A program made the position numbers and the translations under genes. Under the pieces are notes generated by a model. That model saw only the letters and a program-made list of their open reading frames with translations, did not search any database and had not been told where the DNA came from. This document shows positions 46,301-56,632 of a stretch of 64,000 nucleotides of DNA, piece after piece. Origin of the DNA: Halocaridina rubra (Eukaryota; Arthropoda; Malacostraca; Decapoda; Atyidae); assembly GCA_037179515.1 (NCBI GenBank), contig JAXCGZ010007614.1, forward strand, positions 106,079 to 170,078, in the 5' to 3' direction. The number at the start of each line of letters is the position of its first letter. Position 1 is the first letter of the stretch.

Positions 46301-47468
46301 TGGGGCAGTCTTGCTGCAATTTGGCAAAGTCTGGACGGGACTTCAATGGCTCTAGAGGTGCATCATCTGGTAAAGGAGGGGGAAACTCTCCGCGTTCTAC
46401 ATTACGTGTACTGACTGCAGCAGACTCAACGGAGTCAGTCGGAGAATCGTCCATATTCTTGGCATCGATGGCAGGAGTTGCTGCTGAAATGGCTTCATGT
46501 GACTTCCCCTGAGGGAAGTTATAACGAGAAATGTCCTTATGGTAGAGGTCGGCCTGGAAAGTAGGAACTAGGTTCAGTGCACGACCCATCAAGACAGGGT
46601 ACATAAGCTCAATCATTGCCACAGCTGGGGCTTTTCCCTTGTAGTATTTACAATCCAGGTTAATGACACGGCAGCGTCGTATTTGGGGTGTTCCTTCAGC
46701 AACCCGCACATGAACGACTTTGCTGGTAAAATCTTCATCCCTGACAATTCTCTCGTCAACAAGTATGCCATTGGCCCCTGTGTCAAGGGCTATCTCAGCT
46801 TCCACACCATTTATGGTTTCTAGGCATTTTGGGATCATTTCCAGATCATCATGTTTGATGAATTTCACATTGGCAAGTTTGTGTGGTGGTTCCTCGGCAT
46901 TTTCCTCATTGGCCCTTTCTGGCCCTGTTTCCACAACATGGGCTGAGTGAGTGGCCAGACGGCTATGTGGGCCGCCGCTGTGTGAGGGAGCGTGGTGGCT
47001 CTTAGAGTTTGGCTGAAAACCCTGGGAAGGTGGAGCAGAGGAATGGCCTTTGCCTCTTAACTGCTGAGGCTTAGGTCTTACCGGGTCATCCTTCTTGAGT
47101 GTGGGTGCATGGCCGTAATAAGACTTAGGAGTGTGAGGAGGAGGAGCTGGACGATTGAAGTTCTGCAAGGGGCTCTTGTGCTTCCCTTTCCTGTAATCTC
47201 TATTTCCGGATAAAGGACTACTGTCTGGGATTCCCGCTCGAAACCGAGCAAGCGCAAGCTCATGTTTACGTTGTGCTTGTGCCTCCTCACGTTGTGCTTT
47301 TGCTTGTGCCTCCTCACGTGCTTGTGCCTCCAGCTTATTTCGGCGTTCAACCATCTTCTCATAAGCCCATTCGAAGAGCTCCTGTCTTGGGGAAAACCCA
47401 TATCTCTCACCCCTAGCAATCAGTATGTCTAGGTAACGCTCCTCATCGAATGTTTGGATGGTTTCCAT
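43347..47468 (-). CDS. Element B Gag-Pol polyprotein (PR-IN-RT-RNase H)
   Basis: A single 1373-codon frame. I start at the Met of METIQTFDEERYLD; the frame stays open 36 codons upstream with an unlikely hydrophobic stretch. Approximate domains: Gag-like 1-210 (charged coiled segment, then basic Pro-rich part, no CCHC and no capsid); protease with ALDTGANG about 225; integrase HHCC zinc site (H..H, CPVC) about 450-490, DDE core with AVDILGP, TSDNGSQFT and NGACERYNG to about 615, GPY/F module (WKGPYTVVHRV) about 755; RT with FCLDCRKLNS, LDLASGFWQ, FGMVNAPG and FIDDIL about 985-1090; RNase H with QTDAS, EKEALA, TDHRPL and ADLLSR to about 1350. All catalytic residues are visible. Integrase before RT is the Gmr1-like order. 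Confidence 0.92.
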   Translation of the reverse strand: METIQTFDEERYLDILIARGERYGFSPRQELFEWAYEKMVERRNKLEAQAREEAQAKAQREEAQAQRKHELALARFRAGIPDSSPLSGNRDYRKGKHKSPLQNFNRPAPPPHTPKSYYGHAPTLKKDDPVRPKPQQLRGKGHSSAPPSQGFQPNSKSHHAPSHSGGPHSRLATHSAHVVETGPERANEENAEEPPHKLANVKFIKHDDLEMIPKCLETINGVEAEIALDTGANGILVDERIVRDEDFTSKVVHVRVAEGTPQIRRCRVINLDCKYYKGKAPAVAMIELMYPVLMGRALNLVPTFQADLYHKDISRYNFPQGKSHEAISAATPAIDAKNMDDSPTDSVESAAVSTRNVERGEFPPPLPDDAPLEPLKSRPDFAKLQQDCPSLKRWMQQATEGRTFTARGGGKITYAFEDGVLRRHVTKGGHTFKQLVVPASLRRQAMYVAHHLPLSGHRGKAKTRHVLQKAFAWPNMYTEVDRYVGSCPVCQSTSTAPVPKVPMGITKLSMEPISNVAVDILGPINPTLSTGKQFLLVYADLATRYPDAVPLSSIIAEAVAQALSEMCSRVGFPEQVTSDNGSQFTSRHFEAFCNLLEIKHIRTSVYHAQSNGACERYNGTLKRCLRKLVIDMPRQWDKYVPAALFSFRDTPHDTTGYSPFEMIYGHKVRGPVEFLAECWDSPTIEDDDRDVHEYILKFSSHLKKAWKTAQLAIKGHQQTAKLLFDKRARRRALTPGDQALLLLPTDTRKLMLRWKGPYTVVHRVTPDSYVLNVDGNNRKYHINQLKLYCEDPEAHRDPALALPATPIDASSINRTSEAAATQVLHYSHPLLPILEYSTLAVETDLREWSFSEEAPLAAATALAIEDISLAFDDGKDPAIPTHRKESVSNCIINSRLQPSQREQLNKLFEDYENVFNDLPGITTTLEHHVRLTDPEPFRHSYGLPHQLYLRLKEDLDTWVRLGIVEKSISPWCSPLLAVRKRDGSHRFCLDCRKLNSRTIFDGEPIADAEHIFSLLSQARYLSKLDLASGFWQVPLSETTKPLTAFSTRYGLYQFRVMPFGMVNAPGCFSRLMRIALQDLDNVSCFIDDILVHSQDWSSHLETLRRVLTRLNQHGLHLKPSKCEIGFTQLQYLGHVVGEGVMSPIHDRVQAIKDMEKPATVTQLRSFLGSVGYYQRFIPHFNTIAAPLQQLTSSKQSKSSPVKWTDEAERAFFKLREALAGEPVSQLVSPDFPFILQTDASDEGLGAVLLQARSDNSAEVAPVRYASRRLRPAERNYSTVEKEALAAYWAIKKFEVHLYGQHFTLRTDHRPLLYLQTADKLNPRLKRWALYLNLFKFTAQHVHGKDNDLADLLSRRSLPSNEEAGAVSLNLASQ

Positions 47469-47636
47469 GTTTGTTTCCTGAACAGTCAATAACGAAGTGC
47501 CAAAACAACCACAAAAAAAACAAATCTCTACAGTACAGTAGTAGAAAAAAAAAATGATAGAACCACACAACACCACAGTTCAAACTTGAACGTAAAAGTG
47601 ATCTCAAAATCTCACCATAAAAGTGACTCAAAATTC

Positions 47637-48047
47637 AATCAAGTGCAACAGCAGCAAAATGTTGCAAAACAGTGCATGAAACACTGGTAATACAGAATGG
47701 CAGTCGTGCCTGCTTAACAGCAATATGTGGCAGTACCTGCGGTTATTGTGCAAATGAAAGGAATGAGCAACACAATCAAGTGCAACAGCAACAATATGTT
47801 GCAAAGCAGTGTATGAAACACTGGTAATACAGAATGGCAGTCGTGCCTGCTTAACAGCAATACGTGGCAGTACCTGCGGTTATTGTGCAAATGAAAGGAA
47901 TGAGCAACACAATCAAGTGCAACAGCAACAATATGTTGCAAAGCAGTGCATGAAACACTGGCAATACAGAATGGCAGTCGTGCCTGCTTAACAGCAATAC
48001 GTGGCAGTACCTGCGGTTATGGTGCAAATGAAAGGAATGAGTAACAA
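47637..48047 (-). repeat. Element B leader tandem repeat, three 137-bp units
   Basis: AATCAAGTGCAACAGC recurs at 47637, 47774 and 47911. Element A has one unit only. The function is unknown, possibly leader RNA structure. Confidence 0.93.
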
Positions 48048-48090
48048 CGAATTTTACCGACTAGCACCCAGTGCCTGGGAGTACAATCAA

Positions 48091-48414
48091 GTACAGTATA
48101 GCGGTCGTGCCTGCGTATGAGCGCATATATGGCAGTACCCACAAATAATATGTCGTAAGTAATACGAACAAGTACAGTATCGCGGTCGTGCCTGCGTATG
48201 AGCGCGTATATGGCAGTACCCACAAATAAAATGTCGTAAGTGATACGAACAAGTACAGTATCGCGGTCGTGCCTGCGTATGAGCGCGTATATGGCAGTAC
48301 CCACAAATAAAATGTCGTAAGTAATACGAACAAGTACAGTATCGCGGTTGTGCCTGCGTATGAGCGCGTATATGGCAGTACCCACAAATAAAATGTCGTA
48401 AGTAAAATTCTGGA
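48091..48414 (-). repeat. Element B leader tandem repeat, four 81-bp units
   Basis: GTACAGTAT.GCGGT recurs at 48091, 48172, 48253 and 48334. Because 81 is a multiple of three, the minus strand is open through them as a 27-residue repeat. I regard that ORF as incidental. Element A has one unit. Confidence 0.93.
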
Positions 48415-49064
48415 GTGTTACCAAAAGGGCACAGATCCTATGCAAAATACACCAACGATAAGCTAACAGCTTACTAGGCAGCCAGATTACACATTTCTAC
48501 TAGTAATGAGAAAATTTATTTTCATGTGACAACTCAAACACATGAAAGGCTTAGCCTAGGCTCGATAAATGACACCAAAGTTTTTCTTCCAATCTATGAG
48601 CAGTCAATGCTTGAATATAAAACACAATTATAAGCAAAATACTTAATATGCTTTCTCCCAATTCCTAATTCCAAGGAAATATAAACAATTCCTAACAAGT
48701 ATCACCCTTTAACGGATATATAAAACACGAATGCTTTAAAACTCAATCTTATCACGCAAATAAATGAAATTTTATATAGCACATCTTCTCGTCATGAAAA
48801 ATTTCTAAAGTCTGTTACCACATAATCTCATGTAGATTTCCTGAAATATTGTTTACCACATGGGAAACAAGAAAATATTAGTTACCATAATTAATATTGA
48901 AAACAAAGAAAAATTTCTTATCCGCAACGTTTCTAGCGCGAAAATTTTCGTGTGCAGCCTAAGATTCATTCATTTCAATAATCGAGCCAATGGTAATCGG
49001 GTTTCATGTGCAATGTTAAAAAGCAAAATAAAAATAAATTTATAAAATCAGTCTGTCTGTTCGG

Positions 49065-49082
49065 GTCCCTGTTCGGGCGCCA
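49065..49082 (-). promoter_or_regulatory. Element B primer-binding site (tRNA-Lys)
   Basis: On the minus strand TGGCGCCCGAACAGGGAC, 18 nt perfectly complementary to the 3' end of animal tRNA-Lys(UUU), four bases inside the 5' LTR. Confidence 0.93.
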
Positions 49083-49086
49083 ATTA

Positions 49087-50098
49087 TGTGGGGGTTTGTT
49101 TGATGCTAGAATGTTTTTAAGATTCTGTTTTACTAAGGGGACTCAAAGTACCGAGCTCGGTTAAGAGCTCACAAACAGACAGGACAGATATTTGTACTTG
49201 AACACCCTATCTTCAATACCATTAGTCGGTTAAATGAAACTCAGAATTCAACTTTCTTTTAATTTTGGAAATGCAATGACATTAAAAGAATTGAATTAAA
49301 TTTCTCAAATTAAACTTTATGAAATGCTGCCTCGAATCCCGGAGGAGGTGAGTATGAGTTCGTTTCCCGGCACCACGGACGTATGCCAAGACTTTGGCCT
49401 CAACTCGATGATTACCTCTGTCACACAGGCAGAGTAGAATACAGGGCACTTGTTGTGCTAGATGAATTCCTTGTTGTGCTAGATGAATTCCTGTGAAGAT
49501 GCCACGTGAAAGGATTTTAAATAAACTTAGACCACCCAGGCGAGATGTTGCCTCTGGGCAGTCTCGGCGCCAAAAGAGAGCGTCTCCTTGTTGTGCTTCG
49601 TGACGTCATCTGTAGGAGACATTCCTAGAGCAGTAATTGGCTCTGATTTCATTTTAAGGACTATTTTAGTGGTGGTCCCTGGCAGGCAATTATAGCAGAG
49701 ATGCAAGGGAGAGACAGTATTTTTAGGTGCAACAAGTGGAAGCAAATAAAATAAAACGAGAATACTAATGAAAAGTTAGGTTACTGGTTCTTTGTTTCTT
49801 AATTTTCTTGGCTCGGAGCAGGCAGAAAAATAGGGGCAGCCTTTATATTGGGGCTATACTTCTACACGTACAAGAAGAGTCAATAAGCTATATAGAATTA
49901 GCTATAAGCTAAAATACAAATTGCAAATAATCATAATCTGCGAAAGTCAAGAAGTGGGAATTATTTTATTAGTTAGAAAATAACAGTTATGTTAAAGGGA
50001 ATTAATTTTTTTAGTTAGAAAATAACAGTTATGTTACTAATTTTTTTATTAAGGCATCTAACAGCCTCTGTTGACATTGAGCGAAACACTCTGTCACA
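49087..50098 (-). repeat. Element B 5' LTR (right)
   Basis: 1012 bp, identical by eye to 41702-42711 apart from two extra bases (GT) near the end. This should hold the element promoter. Confidence 0.92.
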
Positions 50099-50103
50099 AT
50101 CTT
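50099..50103 (+). repeat. Target-site duplication ATCTT (right of element B)
   Basis: Matches 41697-41701; element A leader continues directly after. Confidence 0.85.
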
Positions 50104-50412
50104 AAATAACACGTGTTCTTGTTATGCAAAATTTCTTAATTCTGTTGCCACATGATCTCATGCAGATGTCCTGAACTTTTGTGTACCACATAGTAAACAA
50201 GGAAAATATTAGTTACCGTAATTAATTTTGAAAATAAAAACAAATTCTGATTCGCAACGTCCTTAGCAATAAAATTTTTGTGCACAGCCTAAGATTCATT
50301 CATTTCAATAATCCATGCCAATGGTAATCGGGTTTCATGTGTAATGTTAAAGAGCAAATTAAAAAAAATGACCAAAATCAGTCTGCCTGTTTGGGTCCCT
50401 GTTTTGGCACCA
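50104..50412 (-). other. Element A leader and decayed primer site
   Basis: Parallel to 48770-49082 of B. Ends with TGGTGCCAAAACAGGGAC on the minus strand (50395-50412), a decayed version of the tRNA-Lys primer site of B. Confidence 0.75.
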
Positions 50413-50419
50413 ATTTTAT

Positions 50420-50650
50420 TGTGATTACCTAATTGTGTTTACGGGAAAGAGCCCAAAGCTCGCATCTTCCCATCTCCTGATCGGTTCCATTTTCTACTTA
50501 GCGATGCTTATCATACCTGTCCTTAAAACTATGGATTGAGATAGCATTAACTACCTTCTCGCTTAGCCAATTCCACTTATCAACTACTCTTACACTGAAA
50601 AAGTATTTCCTTACATCCTGCAAAGAAGTTTTCTTACGAAGCTTCAAACT
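50420..50650 (-). mobile_element. CR1/L2-type LINE copy 4, 3' end only
   Basis: Tail TGTGATTACCTAATTG, terminal hairpin, then the last about 55 codons of ORF2. Inserted at the very edge of A's 5' LTR; the first about 35 bp of the LTR are not visible on this side. Confidence 0.85.
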
Positions 50651-51329
50651 AAGGTGACTCAAAGTACTGAACTCGGTTAACAATTTACAAACAGACAGGA
50701 CAGATATTACCGTACTTGCACACCCCACCCGTACTACCAATACTCAGTTAAATGAAACTTAGAATTTCTTTTAATTTTGGAAATGCAATGACACATTAAA
50801 AAAATTAAGTTAAATTTGGAAAGCTAGAACAAACTTGAAATTTAAATTTATGGACTGCTGCCTAGAATCCTGGATGCGGTGTGCATGATTTTGATTCCCA
50901 GCACCACAGACGGATGCCAAGACTTTGGCCTCAACTCGATGATCACCTCTGTCTCACAGGCAGAGTAGAATAGAGGACACTGCAATTGCAGAAACAGAAA
51001 CGACACACCGTTGTAAATGGAAAAACTGAAGGCACGAGCACACAAATAATATGTTTCCAATATTATTCCACTGGATGAAAATATATTGGTTTGTCACAGC
51101 TAACCAGAAATATTTGCCCTACCGTAAGAGCAGACAAAACCATTAATTATTTGCCGGCATTAGCGTAAAACAATTTATTCACAATAAATGAAGAAAAAGT
51201 GAGACAAATATAGTATGTATTTCTTAAATTGTGGGTAGCCATAAAAGTTTGCAATGCCAATAGGGCAAAAGTACTTAATAATTATTTGCAATTTATATGG
51301 TAAAACACTTTATTTACAATAAATGGAGA

Positions 51330-51573
<244 letters not shown>

Positions 51574-52531
51574 TTTCATTTTGGTTAGCAAGAAATATTT
51601 GCAGTGCCAAAAGGGCAAAACCACCTTTTGAAGCATTTGCAACTTAAAACTCAAAACACTTTATTCCCAATATATGAAGAATCAACAAGATACATAGAGT
51701 ATGAATTCATTAAATTGTGGTTAACAAGAAACATTTGTTATGCCATCAAGGCAAAATTACTTATTAATTATTTGAAATTTGTAGCAAAAAAAAACACTTT
51801 ATTTACGAATATTTACGTAAAACACTTAATTTACGATGCTATAAAGGGGTAAAATGAAATAAGAATTCGTTAGGAGAAGGGATAGATTTTTACGTGGTAA
51901 TGAGCAATCTTCTTATGACGAAATTTACTTTAGCACTCTCAATGAAGAAAATTTCTTATCAATGTATATCGGGTTTAATTTCCAGGTCAAAGTATTACAT
52001 TTGGCAAATGAGATTCCAGTTAGGTAATCTACAAAAGTGCGGTTTGTATGGGAATGGAATCTGAGAAAAATTTCTTAGGATTTGACCACTAACGAATTCA
52101 ACCATTTTCTCAAATTTTCAATTTGCTTTACCATACACTATCTCTCACCTTGTTTGTGCCAGATGTATTCCTGTGAAGATGCCACTTTAAAAAAGGTTTA
52201 AAGTAAGTGGGACTGCTGAGGCAAGCTCTTGCGTCTGGGATGTTTGGCCGCCAAATGAGAGTGATCAAGCGTCCCTCTTGGTGACTTCATCATTCATCCC
52301 CCTGTAGAATGTGTATTAAGAGCAGTAACTGGTCATATAATATTGGAGGGCTACTGTAGTGGTGGTCCCTGGCAGGCAACTATGACAGAGATGCAAGGGA
52401 GAGACAGTATTTTAGGTGCAACACGAGGAAGCAATAAAAAAAAACAACGAGAAATATTATGGGCAAAATAGGTTACTGGCGAACAATCTCCAGAACATTC
52501 TTTGCTTTGCAGGAGACAGAATTTTAAATCT

Positions 52532-52536
52532 TCAAA
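52532..52536 (+). repeat. Target-site duplication TCAAA (left of element D)
   Basis: Matches 57150-57154. Confidence 0.82.
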
Positions 52537-52937
52537 TGTGGTCGAGATAGAAAAAAATAATATATATCGCTTACCTCAACTTGACTCCACCTGCATGTCT
52601 CAGAAGTTAAAAGTCCAATCACAACTGTTCAAAACCAAATTTTTTGCCTCCTTTCTACAAACCACCACATACATAAAAGAAATCAACACCAACACTTGGA
52701 GCTCCCGCTGAACCTCTACAACTCAATAATAAAGCAATTCCGTCTCACAACTCAACCAATAAAGCAAATCCATCACAAAACTCAACCAACTCGACAACCC
52801 AACAAGCACTGCTCTTCATCCTTGAACGTTCGCTGAAAACTGTAAACAACATCCCATTCACAGTGTTGCCAAACAGTGTAGCCAGATCCAAATTATACAA
52901 ACTCATAACCGAAAACTATTGTCTCCACAAAACCACA
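52537..52937 (-). repeat. Element D 3' LTR
   Basis: 401 bp, TGTGGTCGAG...AAACCACA. Confidence 0.88.
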
Positions 52938-53006
52938 CACCCCCTTGATCTTAAGATCGCTAAGAGCGCCACCAGCTCCCCCCACCAAGAGATGGCCACC
53001 CATCTC

Positions 53007-54232
53007 TCAGCACTCCTCCCCGCTCGACAACCCCGCCACATAATCTCTCATCTGCACCGGTCGTCGTCTTTCTTGGTTCGGCCATCGTGGACCTTCATTC
53101 TCCTGTACTTTAACTGGCCCTTCATCCTCAGGAGACGAGTCCACCACTCTCCTAAGATCCAGAACATGCCAAGGCATCCCATCTACTGAGACATTATTTT
53201 GTGAATTAACATTGGTCACAGTACCCCTCCCCAATTGTGACGTGCATCTTGTGTTGGGTGGCTTTACCCACACCTCATCTCCAATATTGATGGAACCTGC
53301 CCTTTGTCTCCTTTATCCATATTTGGTACATTGCTTGAATGTCGCCACTCATACTTGAAGACAGCTTTCTGTGGCATAGTTCCTTCATCCTGACCCGACC
53401 TAGGGGACATATTATACCAGAAGACTGCTTCCAATGGCGACACCTAAGCCCTCTCCGCCATGGCCTTGAGTGTTCGATGATATCGCTCCACAACTCCATT
53501 CCCACTAGGCCGATATACAGCTCTAAAATAACAGTTGATATTTCATTTGTCAAGTATCTCCTTCAAAGCTTTTGATCTAAAGGCAGTACTGCTGTCTACC
53601 AATACTTCATCAACTGGCCCCCTTTCTAAAAACAACACCTTCAATACTCCTGCAATTTTCTCTCCATTTTCTGCTCTTAGCTCTTTCCAAATGGCCACTC
53701 TGCCTGGTCTGCAATCAGCCATAGACAAATACAAACCTTGCCTGTAGTGTGTTACATCAACCACCAATCTCTTCCAGTTGTCTTCCACTGTAAGCCCCCC
53801 GGCCTCATGCGCAATTGGCAGAGGATCAATTGACTAGCACTTGTCACATTTCCTGACTAATTGCTGGATCTTGTCTCTTGTGACTCCTGGATCAACTTTC
53901 CTTGCTTCAAACCAGTTGTCTTCCACTGTAAGCCCCCCGGCCTCATGCGCAACTGGCGGAGGATCAATTGACTGGCACTTGTCGCATTGCCTGAGTACTT
54001 GCCGGATCTTGTCTCTTGCGATTCCTGGATCAACCTTCCTTGCTACAAACAGAGTCCTATCGACTCCTATGTGATGCATTTGATGTAATTCCTCCACACT
54101 TGGCACTTCTGCACAACATACTCTGACCTCTTTTGACATCTCATGGGGAACTCCTAACCAGGCCTTCCTCATCCTAGTTAACACCTCTGCCTTGTTCCTC
54201 TCTGATGGCACAAAACATAGGAGCAACTCCAT
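53007..54232 (-). pseudogene. Element D integrase remnant
   Basis: Zinc-binding part (HQMHHIG, CDKC, present twice through an in-frame duplication), core DVTHYRQGLYLSMADC, VDSSTAFRSKALKE and SGNGVVERYHRTLKAMAER (D, D, E), then a C-terminal module (GDEVWVKPPNTRCTSQLGRG). Stops at 53834, near 53540 and near 53275 split it. Confidence 0.78.
53774..54049 (-). repeat. Tandem duplication of 138 bp in element D integrase
   Basis: Units start at 53774 and 53912 (CCAGTTGTCTTCCACTG in both). 138 bp is 46 codons, so the frame is kept. The units differ by many substitutions. Confidence 0.9.
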
Positions 54233-54238
54233 CCTAAA

Positions 54239-54550
54239 CTACTCTATCAGCTCTCGCAAGGTTCCCAGGCGGCACTTAACTATAATTTCCGAGTCTCCCT
54301 TCCTCCGAATCCTGTACTCTGCTGTTACAGTCGACTTCAACCAACCAAATACTGTCGCCGAGTCCGTCTTCACCTCAACATCTTGCAGTCCCCACTTCAC
54401 AGTTAGACTGATTCCTTTCATTACAGCATCCAACTCTACCACGTTGATATGGTTATAGTCCTCTTTCTTCCTCAACCATGCACCACCCTTCACAGTCTCA
54501 TTGTCAATCTTTAAGATTACTTCTGTGGCTGCCCGACCTTGTTTTCCCAT
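54239..54550 (-). pseudogene. Element D RNase H remnant
   Basis: HINVVELDAVMKGISL, VEVKTDSATVFGWL and a following R-x-R region, matching the catalytic Glu and Asp motifs of the LTR-element RNase H. It terminates at IE and is out of frame with integrase. Confidence 0.75.
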
Positions 54551-55250
54551 CTGATGCCCTCTGCTCTCCTCTTTACGTAACTACAAGCTACCGGAAACCA
54601 ACCTGCCACAGGATAATGGCCCACCAATTTTCCACTCACAGAAAACAGCTCTCTCCTACTTAAGTCTTGCTGCACTTCCGGAACCTCATTACCCCTATGG
54701 AAAACGAGCTCACCATTCTTCCCTCTTTCCAATCTCAGACCCAAAGCAGTTCCCCATTCTAGTAGCTCAGGTGGTTTCGTAGCCAGCCCATACAGATGCA
54801 ACTGCTCCACAACTTCTGATACACTAACCTTGTTCTCTTCTACCAGTATGTCAACTATATATGGGTTTGTGGCCACTTCCATCCCTTTCCTCTTGCTTAA
54901 TACTGTCTTGATGATCTTGGTGATGATACATGTTGCTGAACTTAGTCCGAAGCCCAGCCTCGTTAGGCAGTATGTCCTTTCTCCGTACTTCACGAGTTGG
55001 TACTTCCACAGCTTCTCTGCAAAGTGGACTTGCTGGTAAGTTGACTTTATATCAGCTATAACAGAGGCCCCACTCATCTGCCTCCACTCCCTCAGCACCT
55101 CACTGCATATATCTGTAGTGTCATCTCTAGTGTGAGACATAACGTATTGGTTGAGTTTGCGGTAGTCCAGTGCTGGCCGAACTTTGTTCTTGTTTGGCTG
55201 AACCACCACCATTAATGGTAGCACTCTACATTCTACTTTTTTCCCCATGG
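54517..55250 (-). pseudogene. Element D reverse transcriptase, catalytic box mutated
   Basis: A 243-codon open segment: VRPALDYRKLNQYVMSH, ASVIADIKSTYQQVHF, YCLTRLGFGLSSA, then NPYIVDILVEE, where the second Asp-bearing box should be YIDD. GAT to GTT would explain it. It then reads RRELFSVSGKLVGHYPVAGW. Inactive RT. Confidence 0.82.
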
Positions 55251-55916
55251 CACTAGTATACCTTCATATATCCACCTCTCCACCTCTCGGTCAAATTCTT
55301 TCCTAACATGTTCTCTCATTGCACTCTCATAGCAGCCCACCTTGTTCTTTAACACCGGCAGCCCCTCTTTCAAATACCACTCCACCACCCACTTAGTACC
55401 ATCAAAGTCTGCAATGAAATCCTTATTCTTGATCTTGCACAGACTGGCCTTCTGTTCTGTGGCTAGCTGTCCTATCAACTTCCCATCATCCTTGGCTTTC
55501 ACTTTTCCTGCCACCCTTTCCAGCCCTGCACTCACAACTGTCACTGCACACCTTATCTTGCCTCTTGCTACTTGCAAAATGTTCACTGGCACCCGCACAT
55601 TGCCAAAAACTGCAAATCCATCACGAATTGTCACACCACCCAGTTTGTTAGTCATATCCATTCCCATTACTACATCTATGCCAGTTATCACCTTAGTAAT
55701 TACAGTTGCTGTAGTTCTCAGGTGTATTCCTTGCACTTTCAACTCTGTCTCTTTACTGCCTTCACATTCAATCTGTCTTCCATCCACCGTAATCAACCCT
55801 TCTACCTTCGCTGTGCATTTCCCCACCAATTGAGAAGCACACACTGTGATGGAACAACCTGAATTGACAAGTGCCCTTACCTTCCTTCCTCCCATGCTAA
55901 CACTGATCACTGGCAA
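55233..55916 (-). pseudogene. Element D protease, active Asp changed
   Basis: A 227-codon open segment starting MPVISVSMGGRKVRALVNSG. ALVNSGCSIT replaces the expected DSG/DTG catalytic motif (Asp to Asn, one transition). A flap-like and C-terminal ILA/IVM-type region follows and runs towards RT. Confidence 0.75.
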
Positions 55917-55929
55917 TGAAGATGGAAAA

Positions 55930-56632
55930 GCCTTTAGTTGTCTGAGGGGGTAGCTTCTGGCAAAGCAGCTCCCCCTTGCCCATTTCCCTGCTCACAGTGT
56001 CTTGCAATGTGACCTTCCTTCCAACACTTGAAGCACATTATGGGTGGTCGTGGCTTCTTGCACTCTCTTGCCATATGAGGCAGACCACACCTGTAACGGC
56101 AACCCATGAACATGTTATTTTCTCCATTCCTGCCTCCTTCCTGGCCTTGTGATGGCGAGACCCTGGCAACTGCGACCTTTGCTGCCGTACCATCAATGAA
56201 GGTCCTCTGGCCGCAACTGCTGCAACTTCTTGACCCCCAACACCTGATGTTAGCTCTCTAGCTCTTGCAATTACCTCAGTCATATCTAATATTTTAACAT
56301 CCCTTGCCTGATGAAGTTTCATGGAGATCCAATTGGGAAACCAGTTACAAATGCCAGCTTTACAGCCCACTCCATACCCTCTCCCTTCCATCCTGCTAAT
56401 CACTGATCTCATATGCAAAAACATCCACTTGCTCACCTTTCCAGTGTGTCTTCCCAAGCCTTCCATAGGCCTCGAACGTCCCTTGTGAGAAGGCCAGCTT
56501 CAATCTGCTATCAATATTTTTGGCATCTAGCTGATCATAATCACTCATTTCGAGACACAGAGCCAAAGCATCTCCTTCCAGGTACATAGGTATAAAACTG
56601 ACTAAATCCTTAATTTCCACTAATCTCGCCAC
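55930..56632 (-). pseudogene. Element D gag with two zinc knuckles
   Basis: Capsid-like piece (VSFIPMYLEGDALALCLEM, KLAFSQGTFEAYGRL) followed after frame breaks by DMTEVIARARELTS and two CCHC-type knuckles: C-RYR-C-GLP-H-MARE-C (spacing slightly off) and C-FK-C-WKEG-H-IARH-C (perfect). RNA packaging protein of the element. Confidence 0.75.

Larger units (their letters stand above)
41702..50098 (-). mobile_element. Young Ty3/gypsy element B (Gmr1-like domain order)
   Basis: Complete insertion of 8.4 kb. LTRs of 1010 and 1012 bp show no substitution that I can see and differ only by a GT dinucleotide near one end. ATCTT duplications and a perfect 18-nt tRNA-Lys primer site are present. A single long gag-pol frame lies on the minus strand. 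It sits inside the related older element A at a point in A's leader. The near-identical LTRs imply recent insertion. Confidence 0.93.

Noticed and set aside
43705..46512. Several 60-95-codon plus-strand frames across element B pol
   Set aside because: Antisense shadows of the gag-pol gene with no independent motif.
48017..48445. 142-codon minus-strand frame with 27-residue repeats in element B leader
   Set aside because: Arises because the tandem unit is 81 bp; a second frame is open as well, and nothing suggests translation.
49065..49082. Lysine tRNA primer site as a sign of a lentivirus-like provirus
   Set aside because: The same tRNA primes many gypsy-type retrotransposons; domain order and the absence of an envelope frame show a retrotransposon.
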